Assembly: GCA_003427395.1 (NCBI GenBank)
Contig: BFEA01000810.1
Span: 37,738-66,208 of the forward strand
Length of the DNA stretch: 28,471 bases
Source: Chara braunii
Lineage: Eukaryota > Streptophyta > Charophyceae > Charales > Characeae
Direction of reading: 5' to 3'
The notes under the pieces are model-generated. The model was not told the origin of the DNA and searched no databases. It saw only the letters and a list, made by a program, of their open reading frames with translations. The translations under genes and the position numbers were made by a program. Positions 19,185 to 28,336 of the stretch are shown in pieces. How positions within the stretch are numbered: position 1 is the stretch's first letter; every line of letters starts with the position of its first letter.

Positions 19185-19756
19185 TTACTGCACACGCTTA
19201 AGCATAGCGCCATAGACAGGATCCGTATGATACGCATTCCTAATCCTTTCTTGTAGGTTAGTGCCCACATCTAAATATGTTACAATGACACCGGAGAAAT
19301 CAGATCTTCGGCTTAGCGTGTCAGCAACAACGTTATACTCACCCTTAACTGACTTGAGCTCAAAATCATACTGATCAATCTCAGCGGCCCACCTAGTTAG
19401 CTTAGCTGTCATCCGGGCCTGTGTTTTAAGCAAGCGGAGTGTGTCATGATCTGAGTACACCTTGAAGTGGCGTCCTAAGAGATAGTGTCGCCAGTGATCT
19501 ACAACTTCTCAGAGAGCATACAACTTTTTCTCATACGTAGAAGCGACGACCTTCTCGTTAGGCAGTCGTCGGGACATAAACTCTACAGGCCTGTATCCAT
19601 TCCCATCATCTTGTTAGAGTACAACGCTTATCTTGTACCGACTTGCGTCAATTGTGACAACAAAGGGCAACGAAGGATCAAAAACGGATAGTTAATCAGA
19701 CATTTCTTTAGACGTTTAAACGAAGCTGTGCAGTCTGAATCCCACTTCCAAATTGT
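19185..19756 (-). pseudogene. RNase H domain of the chromovirus, broken
   Basis: The first catalytic Asp is in VTIDAS, and a later Asp in VYSDHDTL. The family block TYEKEL reads TYEKKL, so the catalytic Glu is Lys (codon 19524-19526). Two in-frame stops interrupt it (after VVL and after YAL), both explicable as C-to-T changes of Gln and Arg codons. A frameshift near 19680 separates it from the RT thumb region, and a stop at 19185-19187 separates it from the integrase zinc module. It normally degrades the RNA strand of the RNA/DNA hybrid during reverse transcription. Confidence 0.85.
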
Positions 19757-20694
19757 TTATTTCCTAAGCAATCTGCGAAGGGGCGAAACAATCATAGTGA
19801 AGTGTTTAACGAACTTCCGATAATAGTTGGCTAGCCCAAGGAATGACCGCAACTCAGTCAAAGTGCGGGGGTTAGGCCAATCTCGAATTGCTGCAATTTT
19901 TGTATCCTCCGGTTTAATCCCATCACCATCAAGTACATGCCCTGGGAACAACACTTCACGCTTTGCTCATTCACACTTTTTAGGGTTTAACTTCAACTTT
20001 GCCTCACGCAACTTATTTAGCACAAGTCGAAGGTGCTCACAATGGTCACTCAGAATCTTACTAAAAATTAAGACATCATCGAGATATATAACAATAAATT
20101 TATCAAGCCATTCGCAGAAAAGTTCATTCATTGTTTTTTGGAAGGTTGCAGGTGCATTAGTAAGACCAAAGGGCAACACGACGAATTCATAGTGCCCATA
20201 TCTTGTTCGAAAGACAGTCTTGTATTGGTCCCCTGGCTCTACCTCAATCTGATGGTAGCCAGACTTTAGATCAATCTTAGTGAAGTACTTGCTACCCTGC
20301 ACTCTATCCAACAAGTCATCTATCCTTGGTAATGGCTCAACATTTTTGACTGTTATGTCATTAAGTCTTCTGTAATCAATACACATGCGTACCCCGCCAT
20401 CTTTCTTCGGTACGAATAACACAGGCGCACCGTAGGGTGAGGAACTAGGTCTTATCCACCCCTTTTCCAATAATTCATCAAGCTGGGTTCGCAGTTCATG
20501 CAACGCTTTTGGTGATATCCTATAGATAGGCCCCTTTGGAATTTGACTTCCTGGAATGATATCAATGCGATGTTTGATAGGTTTTCAACTACACCGCTTG
20601 GGGCTTTTGCCACATCTGCGAATTCTTTCAGAATCTTTTCAACTTCGGGGGGTTTAGCCTCTTCTTTAACTTCTCCCTCTTTAACTGGGCGCAC
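19757..20694 (-). pseudogene. Reverse transcriptase of the chromovirus
   Basis: Family blocks appear in order: GWIRPSSSPYGAPVLFVPKKDG, then RMCIDYRRLN, LPFGLTNAPATFQ and the catalytic YLDD followed by DDVLIFS. The thumb/connection region keeps [23 protein letters not shown]. The active-site Asp residues are intact. The frame is broken by a shift near 20581 before the fingers, by a TGA at 19967-19969 in place of the Trp that normally follows KCE, and by a stop at 19757-19759. RT copies the genomic RNA, primed by tRNA-iMet. Confidence 0.93.
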
Positions 20695-20709
20695 ATATGC
20701 AACAAAAAC

Positions 20710-21399
20710 TTAATCATACAAGTTATACTTTCTTACATGGCGGGCGGACGCGGGGGCACTCATACAACAGTGAGCTAAGCTGCTTTCCTTTCCTGATTCA
20801 TAAAATAGGCGGATTTTCTTTTTCCCACCTTGCGGACTTGGAAGCCAACACTCATGGTCCCTCAACTTTATGCCCGCATCTGCAGCTTTACCCCAATCCA
20901 TACCTAAAAGAATGTCGAAAGGGAGATCATCTTCCACCAAGAGAGTCAGAGAGTGGAAAACGCGTTCCACCTTCCCCTCTGCTTTGAGCCGGAAGTATAT
21001 CCTGACCCCTTCAACATACTTATCCATTATGGTTATAGTACTATTAGTTTACTTACTCATTGCGGGCTCATCTAACTGCTTAACCTTCAACCCGAGATGC
21101 AACTTTTTTAACCCTTTCTTACTTATATAGCTGCGAGTTGATCCACTATCTATCATTCTCCTGACTCTTACTTTATTCACTTCAAGATCTGCAATTATTA
21201 ACTGTCCTCTTCATTTTTTCATCTCAGTACAGGCTTGGCGACGAGCGGCCAACTCATCACCCATGCCAGCGAGAGATCCACCTAGAGAGGTACAAACACT
21301 TACTACCTCTGGACAGTTAACTAGATGGGGAGTGTCTTCCTCTTCAGTCTCTGCTAGTGGAACCTTCAGATGGGAGGATGTTTTTCTTTCTACATCCAA
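20710..21399 (-). pseudogene. Retropepsin-type protease region of the chromovirus
   Basis: The active-site block reads MIDSGSTRSYIS (D-S-G), about 21130. The C-terminal family block FDILLGMDWG is near 20900. All lie in one frame, interrupted by a TGA at 21211-21213, a TAA at 21049-21051 between the active site and the C-terminal half, and a TAA at 20710-20712. The upstream part (21214-21399) is a linker after Gag. It would process the Gag-Pol polyprotein if intact. Confidence 0.82.
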
Positions 21400-21439
21400 A
21401 GTTCCCGTAGAGGCAACCGATACCTCTATTGGTTGTTCC

Positions 21440-23610
21440 CTTTTAGTATCTTGTAGTCTGGGCAGTAGGGAACAATGTGGTTGGGGTCACCACATTTGGG
21501 GTATTGATCAGCGTCTTTTCTTTCCTGCCAAACTTTTTCTGTGATCCCCAGTTTCTTCTAAGACCCCCCTTCGGGCAAGCCTGGATGGGATGGATATGGT
21601 TTGTTCCATGTACCATACCACGCTCCTCTTCCTCTTCCCCAGGTAGAGTACGAACCTCGGTCACCTTGCGAGGGACCATTGCTCCTTCCACCCACGAAGT
21701 AGCTACCTTCGCCACCACCCCTCTGGGTACCGGGTCCTCTTCCACCACGTCCGCGGCCTCCTCTTCCTCAGCTACGTCCTCTTCCTTGTCACCCTCCCGC
21801 GCGGGCTGCAACGGCCCCGTAGTCCCCCTCCTGAACTACCGTACTGTTGGGTCCTCCCTCCAGACCATAATCTATTTGATCATAGGAAAAAGTTTCAACA
21901 CCTCCTTCTTCAAAAGCAAGAAGGAGATTGTCTTTCCCAGGTATATTCCCTGAGATGGTGCGGTTTTGCTATTTCTTCCCCGCTTGCTGATCTTTCCAAT
22001 AATGGCAATAATTAGCCTCGGCTAAGAAGCCAGCAGGATCTATAGCGATCTTGCTGAACTTCTCGTATGTCATCCCTTCTTCCTTTATACGGGGATAAAG
22101 CTGAGTACGGAGAGGGTCACGAAGTGCTCTAGCGAAGTTGTTGAGGATTGAACGGGAGTAAGACCATGTTCAACGCATTGTAAGAGTTCATCCATCGTTG
22201 CTTTGAGTGCAGACACACTCTTCCATTTTTGATCTGCAATGTTTAAGATTAACATTTCTATTTGGCGAGCCATATTTTTATCTTCAAATCTTTTTCTAAT
22301 ATCCTTAAATAAATTTTCGATTCTAGTTTGTTGTGAGTATGCAATCTTGGTATCGCAGTTAGCTTCTTTTTGCAACGATATGGCGAAGCTCATCGCATTG
22401 CCGGCCATGCACGAGGTAGCCATCGAAACTCTATCCCAATACGGGATGCGTTGACCGTATACATATGACTCTATGGCTGCAATCCAATGAAGGACGCTCT
22501 CCTTTTTCTTGCCAGTGTAAGTCCACGGTCCCTTAACCTTAATTTTTCTGACACAAGTGTCTTTATCGTCTCGCAACACTCCCTTCCCTTTTCTATCACC
22601 ATCTCCTTCATCTCCGTCTCCATTACCGCCTCCTCCTCCTCCTCCTCTTGCGCCACTGCCACAAATTATCTAATGAATTACGGCAGGAGTAAAGGTTTGT
22701 GTGATATAGTTATCTAATTTCTGGATATACAATTGAATATGTTGATCAACATCTCTGGCGAACTTCTGCAGAAAGGTGTTCCAAACTCCTTCAAACTCAT
22801 ATTGATGGGTCTCAACCTTTTGTAGAGTTTTATTCATTGCTTCCAACTCCTGCTTCGTATGTAAGACTGTTTCTGTCAGGAGGGCTAACTTCTCTTCTGT
22901 TACGGCCTGTTTCTCTTTCTGATCTTGCAGTTCTTTATGCAGCCTCGTACCTTCTACTTGCGACATTTTTCTTTCATCAAGCTCTTGCCGCTTTGTTGCT
23001 AACATTCTCATATGCAGTTCTGCATACTTTTCCTCTAGCAAGAGTTCTTTTTACTTTTGATCTTGGATAGATGCCAGCTTCGCAACTAAAAGATCTCTCT
23101 CCTCATCTGTTTTCTCAATCCTATTGCTGGACTATGCATACTGGTCGTACCAGTCCAGCGGTTTGACATCAAGTTCACCACCTGTCTGGTTTGTCTCACC
23201 TCTTTCTGCCCGCCGCCTGATGAGCCTGTCATCGGCAGGTTCATATTCTTCTTCAATTGTCTGCAGTTCTTCTTTGAACTCTTTTTCTACTTTTCTTTCA
23301 TCTCCTTGTTCATTCTTTCTTCTACCATCTGCATTTTCTTTTTTACTGCTTCTTCTTTCTGTATTTTCCTTTCTTTTTTTTCTTTTTTCTTTTCTGCCTG
23401 TCGGCGATCCACTTCAGCCTGCTCTGTAGGTGTAAGCCCTGCCTTTGTATTTCCTGATCTCAACATCATACGGGAGGTGCATACTCTCCCGAAGCCCAGG
23501 GGAAAAAGGAGCTTGAAGAGTGGGCCCGTCAACACCGAGAGGGCCATAATGCCTTGCGTGGGGTGGTCGTCCATGATGGGGTGCAGCACAGGTACCCCTC
23601 TGCTGTCCAA
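21440..23610 (-). pseudogene. Gag of the chromovirus with long coiled-coil leader
   Basis: The N-terminal third (about 23400-22670) is a charged heptad-like coiled coil rich in Lys, Glu and Gln, unusually long before a capsid domain. A Gly-rich linker (about 22600-22660) precedes a capsid-type domain (VLHWIAAIESYVYGQ onward, 22085-22570) whose C-terminal part continues in another frame after a shift near 22150. Near the end is an RGRG-rich segment and one CCHC knuckle at 21462-21503 reading YPKCGDPNHIVPYC, where the first Cys is Tyr (G-to-A change). Stops occur near 23136 and 23052 and at 22670. Gag would form the particle and bind RNA. Confidence 0.8.
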
Positions 23611-24547
23611 CCAAGTAAGAACTCCCCTCTTATCCTACTTGTCTGCCACGTGGATGGGATATGTTCTGTTTTTTTTTTCAAACTGTGGATGTCGCTGTCT
23701 CAAAGGTAACGAATTTCAGGAAGTAAAACTATCAAGTTTACTTCACTAATCAAATAAAGAACTTAAAAGAAGAGATTTTTTTTTTTTTTTTGTTCCTTCT
23801 TTCTTAACTTTGCTTGCTGCCTATCTTCAACTTCAATATGCCCTCGTTGTATTTACACTTGTCTAGCCCTGCCTTGTTTCTATCTTTTTTCTTTTTTTAT
23901 ATTACTAATACACTAGCTTGTTGCGCAGGACCAGGCTGGAGCTTATACAATGTCAGATGCACGGCTAGTACTTCAACCGCAAAATCAACTTGCCCTTTTC
24001 ACTTATTGCCGTATGACTCGGGTGCTATCTGACGTGGCAATCTGCCACTACGCCCACAGCCTATCCCTATCCTTTCCTACCACTCAGCGCAGATGCCAGA
24101 CCCGATGTCAGGGATGAAAGACCAGATGATGACTCTGACCTGCTGTCGACTCTGACTTGACCAGACTCTCGCGCCCTGACCCTCAGACCGGACTAGATAT
24201 GGACAGACAACAGCAGCAGCGACCACCAGAGAGGAGGGGTAGAAAAAGGTACTCAACACAACTCCACACACAACCAGGTAAGGGGTAAGAGGTTCTTCTC
24301 TTCTTTGCGTACGTCGATGAAGTCTCCTCGATCGCTCCACGCTCCACGCTCCACGCTCCACGCTCCACGCTCCACGCGCAGGTAAAACACTTCTCCTTAG
24401 CCCCTTCCTCTTCGGCCTGCTTCCCCCTCCTTATCTCAATCCTCAACACACACTTCTTAGTTCTTTACCATCGCCAGCATTCATCGAGCCAGCATACCTC
24501 CCTCGACGGCCTTACTCATGCCAGCGCTCCAGTGAGAGTAACGAGTT
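23611..24547 (-). other. Untranslated leader of the chromovirus
   Basis: It lies between the primer site and Gag. It contains a T-run (23777-23791) and about five to six copies of the 8-mer CGCTCCAC (24333-24377). No coding sequence is recognised. Confidence 0.6.
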
Positions 24548-24548
24548 C

Positions 24549-24561
24549 GGCTCTGATACCA
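24549..24561 (-). promoter_or_regulatory. Primer-binding site for initiator tRNA-Met
   Basis: On the minus strand this reads TGGTATCAGAGCC, complementary to the 3' end of plant initiator tRNA-Met, three bases inside the 5' LTR end (24565). It fixes both the orientation and the boundary of the element. Confidence 0.92.
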
Positions 24562-24823
24562 AATTGCAAGGAACCTGACTGTTCACAACTTGCTGGAGTG
24601 TTCAATTTTCATGCACATTCATCATCACACAGATAGGATAGCCTCATACAAAGCCGAAGTCGATATGAGATAGGAACCAGATAGTGCAACTCTTATTATC
24701 AAATTCACATTATACAAGAGTATCTCGAGTGCAAGAGTTCAACGCCAACAAAATGCAAGTCTTCTTCCCTCACTTATCAGCTTAAGACCTGGTTTAGCCA
24801 GCGTCACCCTTCAAATCACAAGT

Positions 24824-25112
24824 ATGGCGCAAGCAGGTAAGTATCCACCATATCCCACTTCGTAACCTATCTTCTCTCTCTCTCTATCTTCTCTCTTAAG
24901 ATCCCTGTCGTGGTTCCCTTCTGTCACTATGCATGCACACTCCTTGTCTACGAAAATCTACTTGAAATACCTCTCACTGATATCCTACTACTAACCCCTC
25001 TACTACTTCTACTAACTCAGGCTGGCGCAGATATGGCTTCCCTGCAGCGAGCGCCCAGCTCATCTCCCTTCTGGCGCAGGTTCTTCTGCCAACGCTCCTC
25101 CCTGCACTATAG
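24824..25112 (+). CDS. Spliced mini-ORF in 5' LTR, opposite to pol
   Basis: Exon 1 is 24824-24836, the intron is 24837-25020 (GTAAGTAT...TACTAACTCAG) and exon 2 is 25021-25112, ending in TAG. The 34-residue product starts MAQAGWRRYG. Compared with the other LTR, five residues differ and one codon change is synonymous, while exon lengths, splice sites, frame and stop are unchanged although the introns differ by 6 bp. It runs against pol, from the U5 side toward U3. No family is recognised; a captured host 5' exon or fortuitous sequence are both possible. Confidence 0.4.
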
Positions 25113-25380
25113 CGCACAAGTGCTTCAACACTTCCACGCATCAATGCCCATGGGGAAATCTCTCTGGTGGGGAGGCTGCCTCGTCCTTTATAGTGTTGGC
25201 CTCCCCTTGCGAGGTCTGAATTCAGCCTATCTTGGATCTTGTCCCCGTCCTTACCTCTGTGGAGTGTGTCATAGTACCTTTTCCTTTAGGGTCTGCTGCT
25301 GCTGCGGCCTTCAGGCCTGAATTTCGGACTTGGGGCCTGTATCTAGACTCTCCCTCTGACTTAGTTCGTGACTGAGACCT

Positions 25381-25700
25381 ATGTTACCAATGGTCCGGAG
25401 ATCGGACGTCTCATCAGACGTCCGGTACCCTCGTCGTCTAGAAAAAACAATTTTTTTTCCATAAAAAAAAAACAAACTCGGTTTTTGATTTTTAACTCAT
25501 GATTGGCTACGAATTTGAACGTGACTCCAAGGCAAAGTTGCTTGTATTTCTGAGATTTTTTTTTTTTTTTTTTTTTTTGCGCTAGGTCGGACATACCCTA
25601 TCCGGTCGGAAGTCCGACCAGACGTCCGGTCGGACATCCCGGATGGTCAGGGGGGCCCCGGACGGTCAGGGGGGTCCCGGACGTCCGATCCAACAACCTA
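25381..25700. mobile_element. Foldback/MITE insertion in the 5' LTR
   Basis: This 320-bp block is absent from the other LTR. It is bounded by near-identical 11-mers, GACTGAGACCT (25370-25380) and GACTGGGACTT (25701-25711), as expected for a 9-11-bp target duplication. GGAGATCGGACGTC near the left end faces GGACGTCCGATCC near the right end, giving inverted termini with many internal GACGTCCGG repeats. A T-run (25557-25578) and a direct GGTCAGGGGGG repeat lie inside. A Mutator-like non-autonomous element is the best guess. Confidence 0.65.
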
Positions 25701-26470
25701 GACTGGGACTTAACGTTTTGACTTCTTTTGAATAGCCACACCTACTGCTCGAACAAACACACATTCTGCACGAACAAACACACATACTGCACGAATAGAC
25801 ACATCTCCTGCATGAACATACATGACTTGCATACCCCCTGGATGAAAAGATGTGACTCCCATACCTGAATGTTGCAACTGTTCGTCCAGGGGCACAACTG
25901 TGACTTTTGACATTGACTTTTACTTAGCTAGGATGTGACTTTTGACCCAGAGAACATGTCCTTTGATATGCTTTCACGAGTTGGGCTCTGGGCGAGTGAC
26001 TCCACTATGCTGCATTTATCAAACAGGGTCTGAATCTGGTGAATGCCCTTTTAGCTGTGACAAATGCCATGAAAATGTATATATGTGTATCTTACATAAT
26101 GAAGAATCTACAAATAAATTTTGAAAAAATAATAATTTTTTTTCATGCCCCGAAATAAAGGAAAAATAAAAAGTGAAAAGAGAGAGAAAACAAATTAGTG
26201 AGTGGGCAAGCAAGTTTCGACACCACCATCTTTGCCAATTTTTCATTTTGTTTTGGCTAAACGAAATGACTTCAAAATTAAGAGGGAGATACCTTACATC
26301 ACAAAGAACTCACGAAACAAAATTCAGAAACAAATAATAATATTTAGGTGCCAAAATATTTTTTTGCGGGGTCTGAACCCCGTAAGGTTCCGCCCTCGTA
26401 CGGGGACCAGAACGCCCGAACGTTCGGGGGTCAGCTTAAAGGCCTCCGTAGGTTCGGCCTGGCAACCCTA

Positions 26471-26904
26471 AAAAAGCATAATAAAATAAAGATGAAATGG
26501 GTGTTTTTTTTTTTTTTATAGAGATTTTTTGTGGACGACAAAAGATATATCCTCTTTTTCCTCCCTGCCAACGGTTTACAGGGCAGCTCTGTATGAAGAT
26601 ATATCCTAACCCTTAAGCAGCATTGGCCGAGGGGGGAGGTCGATGATCCGCTGCGCGCTTGATCCGGGTTCGAAGTTTGGAGGAGGGGCGGTGGATGAAG
26701 TTGATCCGGGATGGAGGAGTTTGCAGAGGGGCGCACGTACCGAAATGTTCACCGCACGCCATGAAACGAGAGAACGCACTCACGGGGCCACATAGAGGCA
26801 GGCGTAGATGCAAGCGAATATCATGAAATGCTCGCCGTTCGATAAGCAGCTGCCGACTTTCTTTCTCTTTTTCGTTTTTCTTTTTTCCGACGTTGCGTGG
26901 CATT
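26471..26904. other. Non-coding stretch, no recognised feature
   Basis: Right flank of the transposon stack. It contains an A/T homopolymer (26504-26517). The minus-strand frames at 26431-26903 show no family signature. Confidence 0.5.
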
Positions 26905-27240
26905 TTTTTTTTTTTCTTTTTTGCGGTTCCCCGGTTTGGACTCTATCGTTCCCCCCGCGTCTTACGTGTCGCTTCCCAGCATCTTTTTAATTTCCTCCCA
27001 TTTTCTTTGTCGTCGTGTCGCTTTTCGACGTTTTTTTTTTTTTTTTTCGCGGCGTCACCCGGCGGTTTTGTTTTTTGTTCCCCAGTTTCGACTCTTTCGT
27101 TTCCCCCCCGTCTTCTCTGTCGCTTTCAGACGTTTTTTTTTTTCTTTTTCACGGCGTCGCCTGACGGTCTTTTTCTTTTGTTCCCCGGTTTTGGAAATCT
27201 TTCGTTCCCATCGCGTCTTTCGTGTCGTTTTTTGGCGTTT
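26905..27240. repeat. ~105-bp T-rich minisatellite, three diverged units
   Basis: Each unit has a long T-run, then GTTCCCC.GTTT(T)GGA or GTTTCGACTC, then TTTCGTTCCC, then CGTCTT..TGTCG. The open frames (Phe/Arg-rich, 26893-27523) follow from this repeat. Confidence 0.7.
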
Positions 27241-27440
27241 TCGTTGCCCGTTGTGTTGTTTTCCGCTGCCGGCCGTCGACTGTCTCCCACACACACGCGC
27301 GTGCCACGGCCCGCGACTGTCGGTTTCAGTTAGTTATCGTTCCCCCCTCTCGTTTCAAAAGGCATTCGGGCAGGTGCCCGGTCGTGCCCGCACACCCGCC
27401 GGCCCACGCACGCACACACCCACCCGCCCGCCCGCCCGCC

Positions 27441-27503
27441 CACACACCCGCCCACCCCCCCCCCCTCCCGCCCCCCCCCCCCCCCCCCCCCCCCCACCCC
27501 CCG
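27441..27503. repeat. Long C-rich homopolymer tract
   Basis: A CA/CCCG-rich lead-in passes into about 27 consecutive C. The complementary G-run could form quadruplexes, and copy length in the assembly is unreliable. Confidence 0.9.
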
Positions 27504-27540
27504 CCACTAATATTATATTATGAAGTTCGCTGCTAATAGT

Positions 27541-27622
27541 TGTCGTTGGGGTTTGAACCCACGCACAAATTTTAGATACGCAACTGCCTGCTCTGATACC
27601 ACTTAGGTGAGCTGGGTCCCTG
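27541..27622 (-). mobile_element. tRNA-like SINE head, different family
   Basis: On the minus strand AGCTCACCTAAGTGGTATCAGAGC resembles a D-arm/A box and GGGTTCAAACCCC a T-arm/B box, about 32 bases apart. The acceptor arms do not pair, so it is not a tRNA gene. The body beyond the head could not be delimited. Confidence 0.45.
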
Positions 27623-27789
27623 TGTGGTTTTGGGGAGCGTTTTTTTATGAAGCGTATCCGATGTCAGGCAGCTGGCAGGTCAGGATGTGCCTGTGTGTCC
27701 AAACCCTAACGTTGCACAGTGTGGCAGGCGGGTCCTGTCCCGCAGTTTTCAAGTGTCAACTTTGGCAATGTTTAGCGCTCACAAGAATA

Positions 27790-28280
27790 AACGACAAAAT
27801 ATGTAAAATGAAGATCATGTAGATTACGTTGTGATCTTTTCAGGAAAAATATCAAAACAGTGAAAATAAAAAACTGGACCATGAAATAAATGCCGCGCCG
27901 TTTCCTTGCATTCTCCATTTTTGCCATTCTGGCACGTGCTCGCAAACGAGAAAAGTACCCCCACCTCCGCAATTTGTTGCGCTCAGAAAAATGACTCCAC
28001 AACTCTGAAAATTGAAGGGTCTGTAGGTTTGATCGTGGTCTTTCCATGAAAAATATTTATTTATTTATTTTAAATATTTAAGATCATGAAATAAATGCCA
28101 TGCCAATTTGTCCTGTATTCCATTTTTTGTGTGCTTTTATGCTCTATCACGTGTCGGGCAATGGGAAAAGTACCTCGACTACCGCGATTTCTTGCGCTCA
28201 GACGGATGACTCCACAACTCTGCAAATTGAATGACCTCTAGATTATTTCATGATCTTTCCACGAAAAATATTGATGTATA
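27790..28280. repeat. ~203-bp tandem repeat, about 2.4 units
   Basis: ATCATG/ACCATG-AAATAAATGCC, then GAGAAAAGTACC/GGGAAAAGTACC, then TTGCGCTCAGA, then ATGACTCCACAACTCTG, then GATCTTT.CA.GAAAAATAT recur at ~203-bp spacing. A final part-unit starts the array near 27790. This may be a small satellite block or the inside of a larger element. Confidence 0.75.
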
Positions 28281-28294
28281 TATATATATATATA
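28276..28294. repeat. (TA)n microsatellite
   Basis: About nine TA dinucleotides just left of the hammerhead-bearing element. Confidence 0.9.
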
Positions 28295-28336
28295 TCGTCA
28301 CAAACAGAATTGCCCCGTAAACCGTAGGCATAGAGA

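Larger units (their letters stand above)
16568..26053 (-). mobile_element. Ty3/gypsy chromovirus LTR retrotransposon, defective
   Basis: A complete but decayed element read on the minus strand. In order from 26053 downward it has the 5' LTR, initiator-Met primer site, untranslated leader, Gag, protease, reverse transcriptase, RNase H, integrase, chromodomain and 3' LTR. The order RT-RH-IN and a chromodomain after integrase define a Ty3/gypsy chromovirus. LTR ends are TGCAAGG..CCCTTTTA on the plus strand, and a 4-bp GCTG flanks both sides (16564-16567, 26054-26057). The reading frame is broken by at least nine stops and about five frameshifts. By eye the LTRs differ at roughly 5 percent in the first 270 bp, so the insertion is not recent. 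Confidence 0.93.
24565..26053 (-). repeat. 5' LTR of the chromovirus, with an insertion
   Basis: It matches 16568-17729 along its whole length. It is longer because 320 bp are inserted at 25381. It carries the same 21-bp tandem units near its U3 end (about 25748-25830) and the same mini-ORF signals. Confidence 0.88.
16151..26470. mobile_element. Outer hAT-like non-autonomous element split by a gypsy insertion
   Basis: The left end starts CAGGGTTGCTGGCGTTCGGG (16151). The right end, read in reverse, starts TAGGGTTGCCAGGCCGAAC (26470). CAGGG-type termini and the neighbouring 8-mers (AAAAACAT and AAAAAGCA, 6 of 8 alike) suggest a hAT-type element with a decayed duplication. The GC-rich termini enclose AT-rich DNA. 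About 416 bp lie left and 413 bp right of the gypsy insertion, so the empty element would be ~830 bp. A block GAGTGGGC.AGCA.GTTT..GACACC.CCATCTTTG..AATTTTTCA.TTTGTTTTGGCT occurs in both halves in direct orientation, so the element itself has an internal repeat. Confidence 0.5.

Noticed and set aside
24910-25320. 136-codon plus-strand ORF in the 5' LTR
   Set aside because: It runs through the predicted intron, and the matching region of the other LTR is interrupted by stops, unlike the spliced mini-ORF.
26893-27523. Phe/Arg/Pro-rich open frames of up to 208 codons
   Set aside because: They are imposed by the ~105-bp T-rich repeat and the following C-rich tract; all are low complexity.
27541-27622. 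Candidate tRNA gene
   Set aside because: A and B boxes are recognisable, but acceptor and anticodon arms do not pair; better read as a SINE head.
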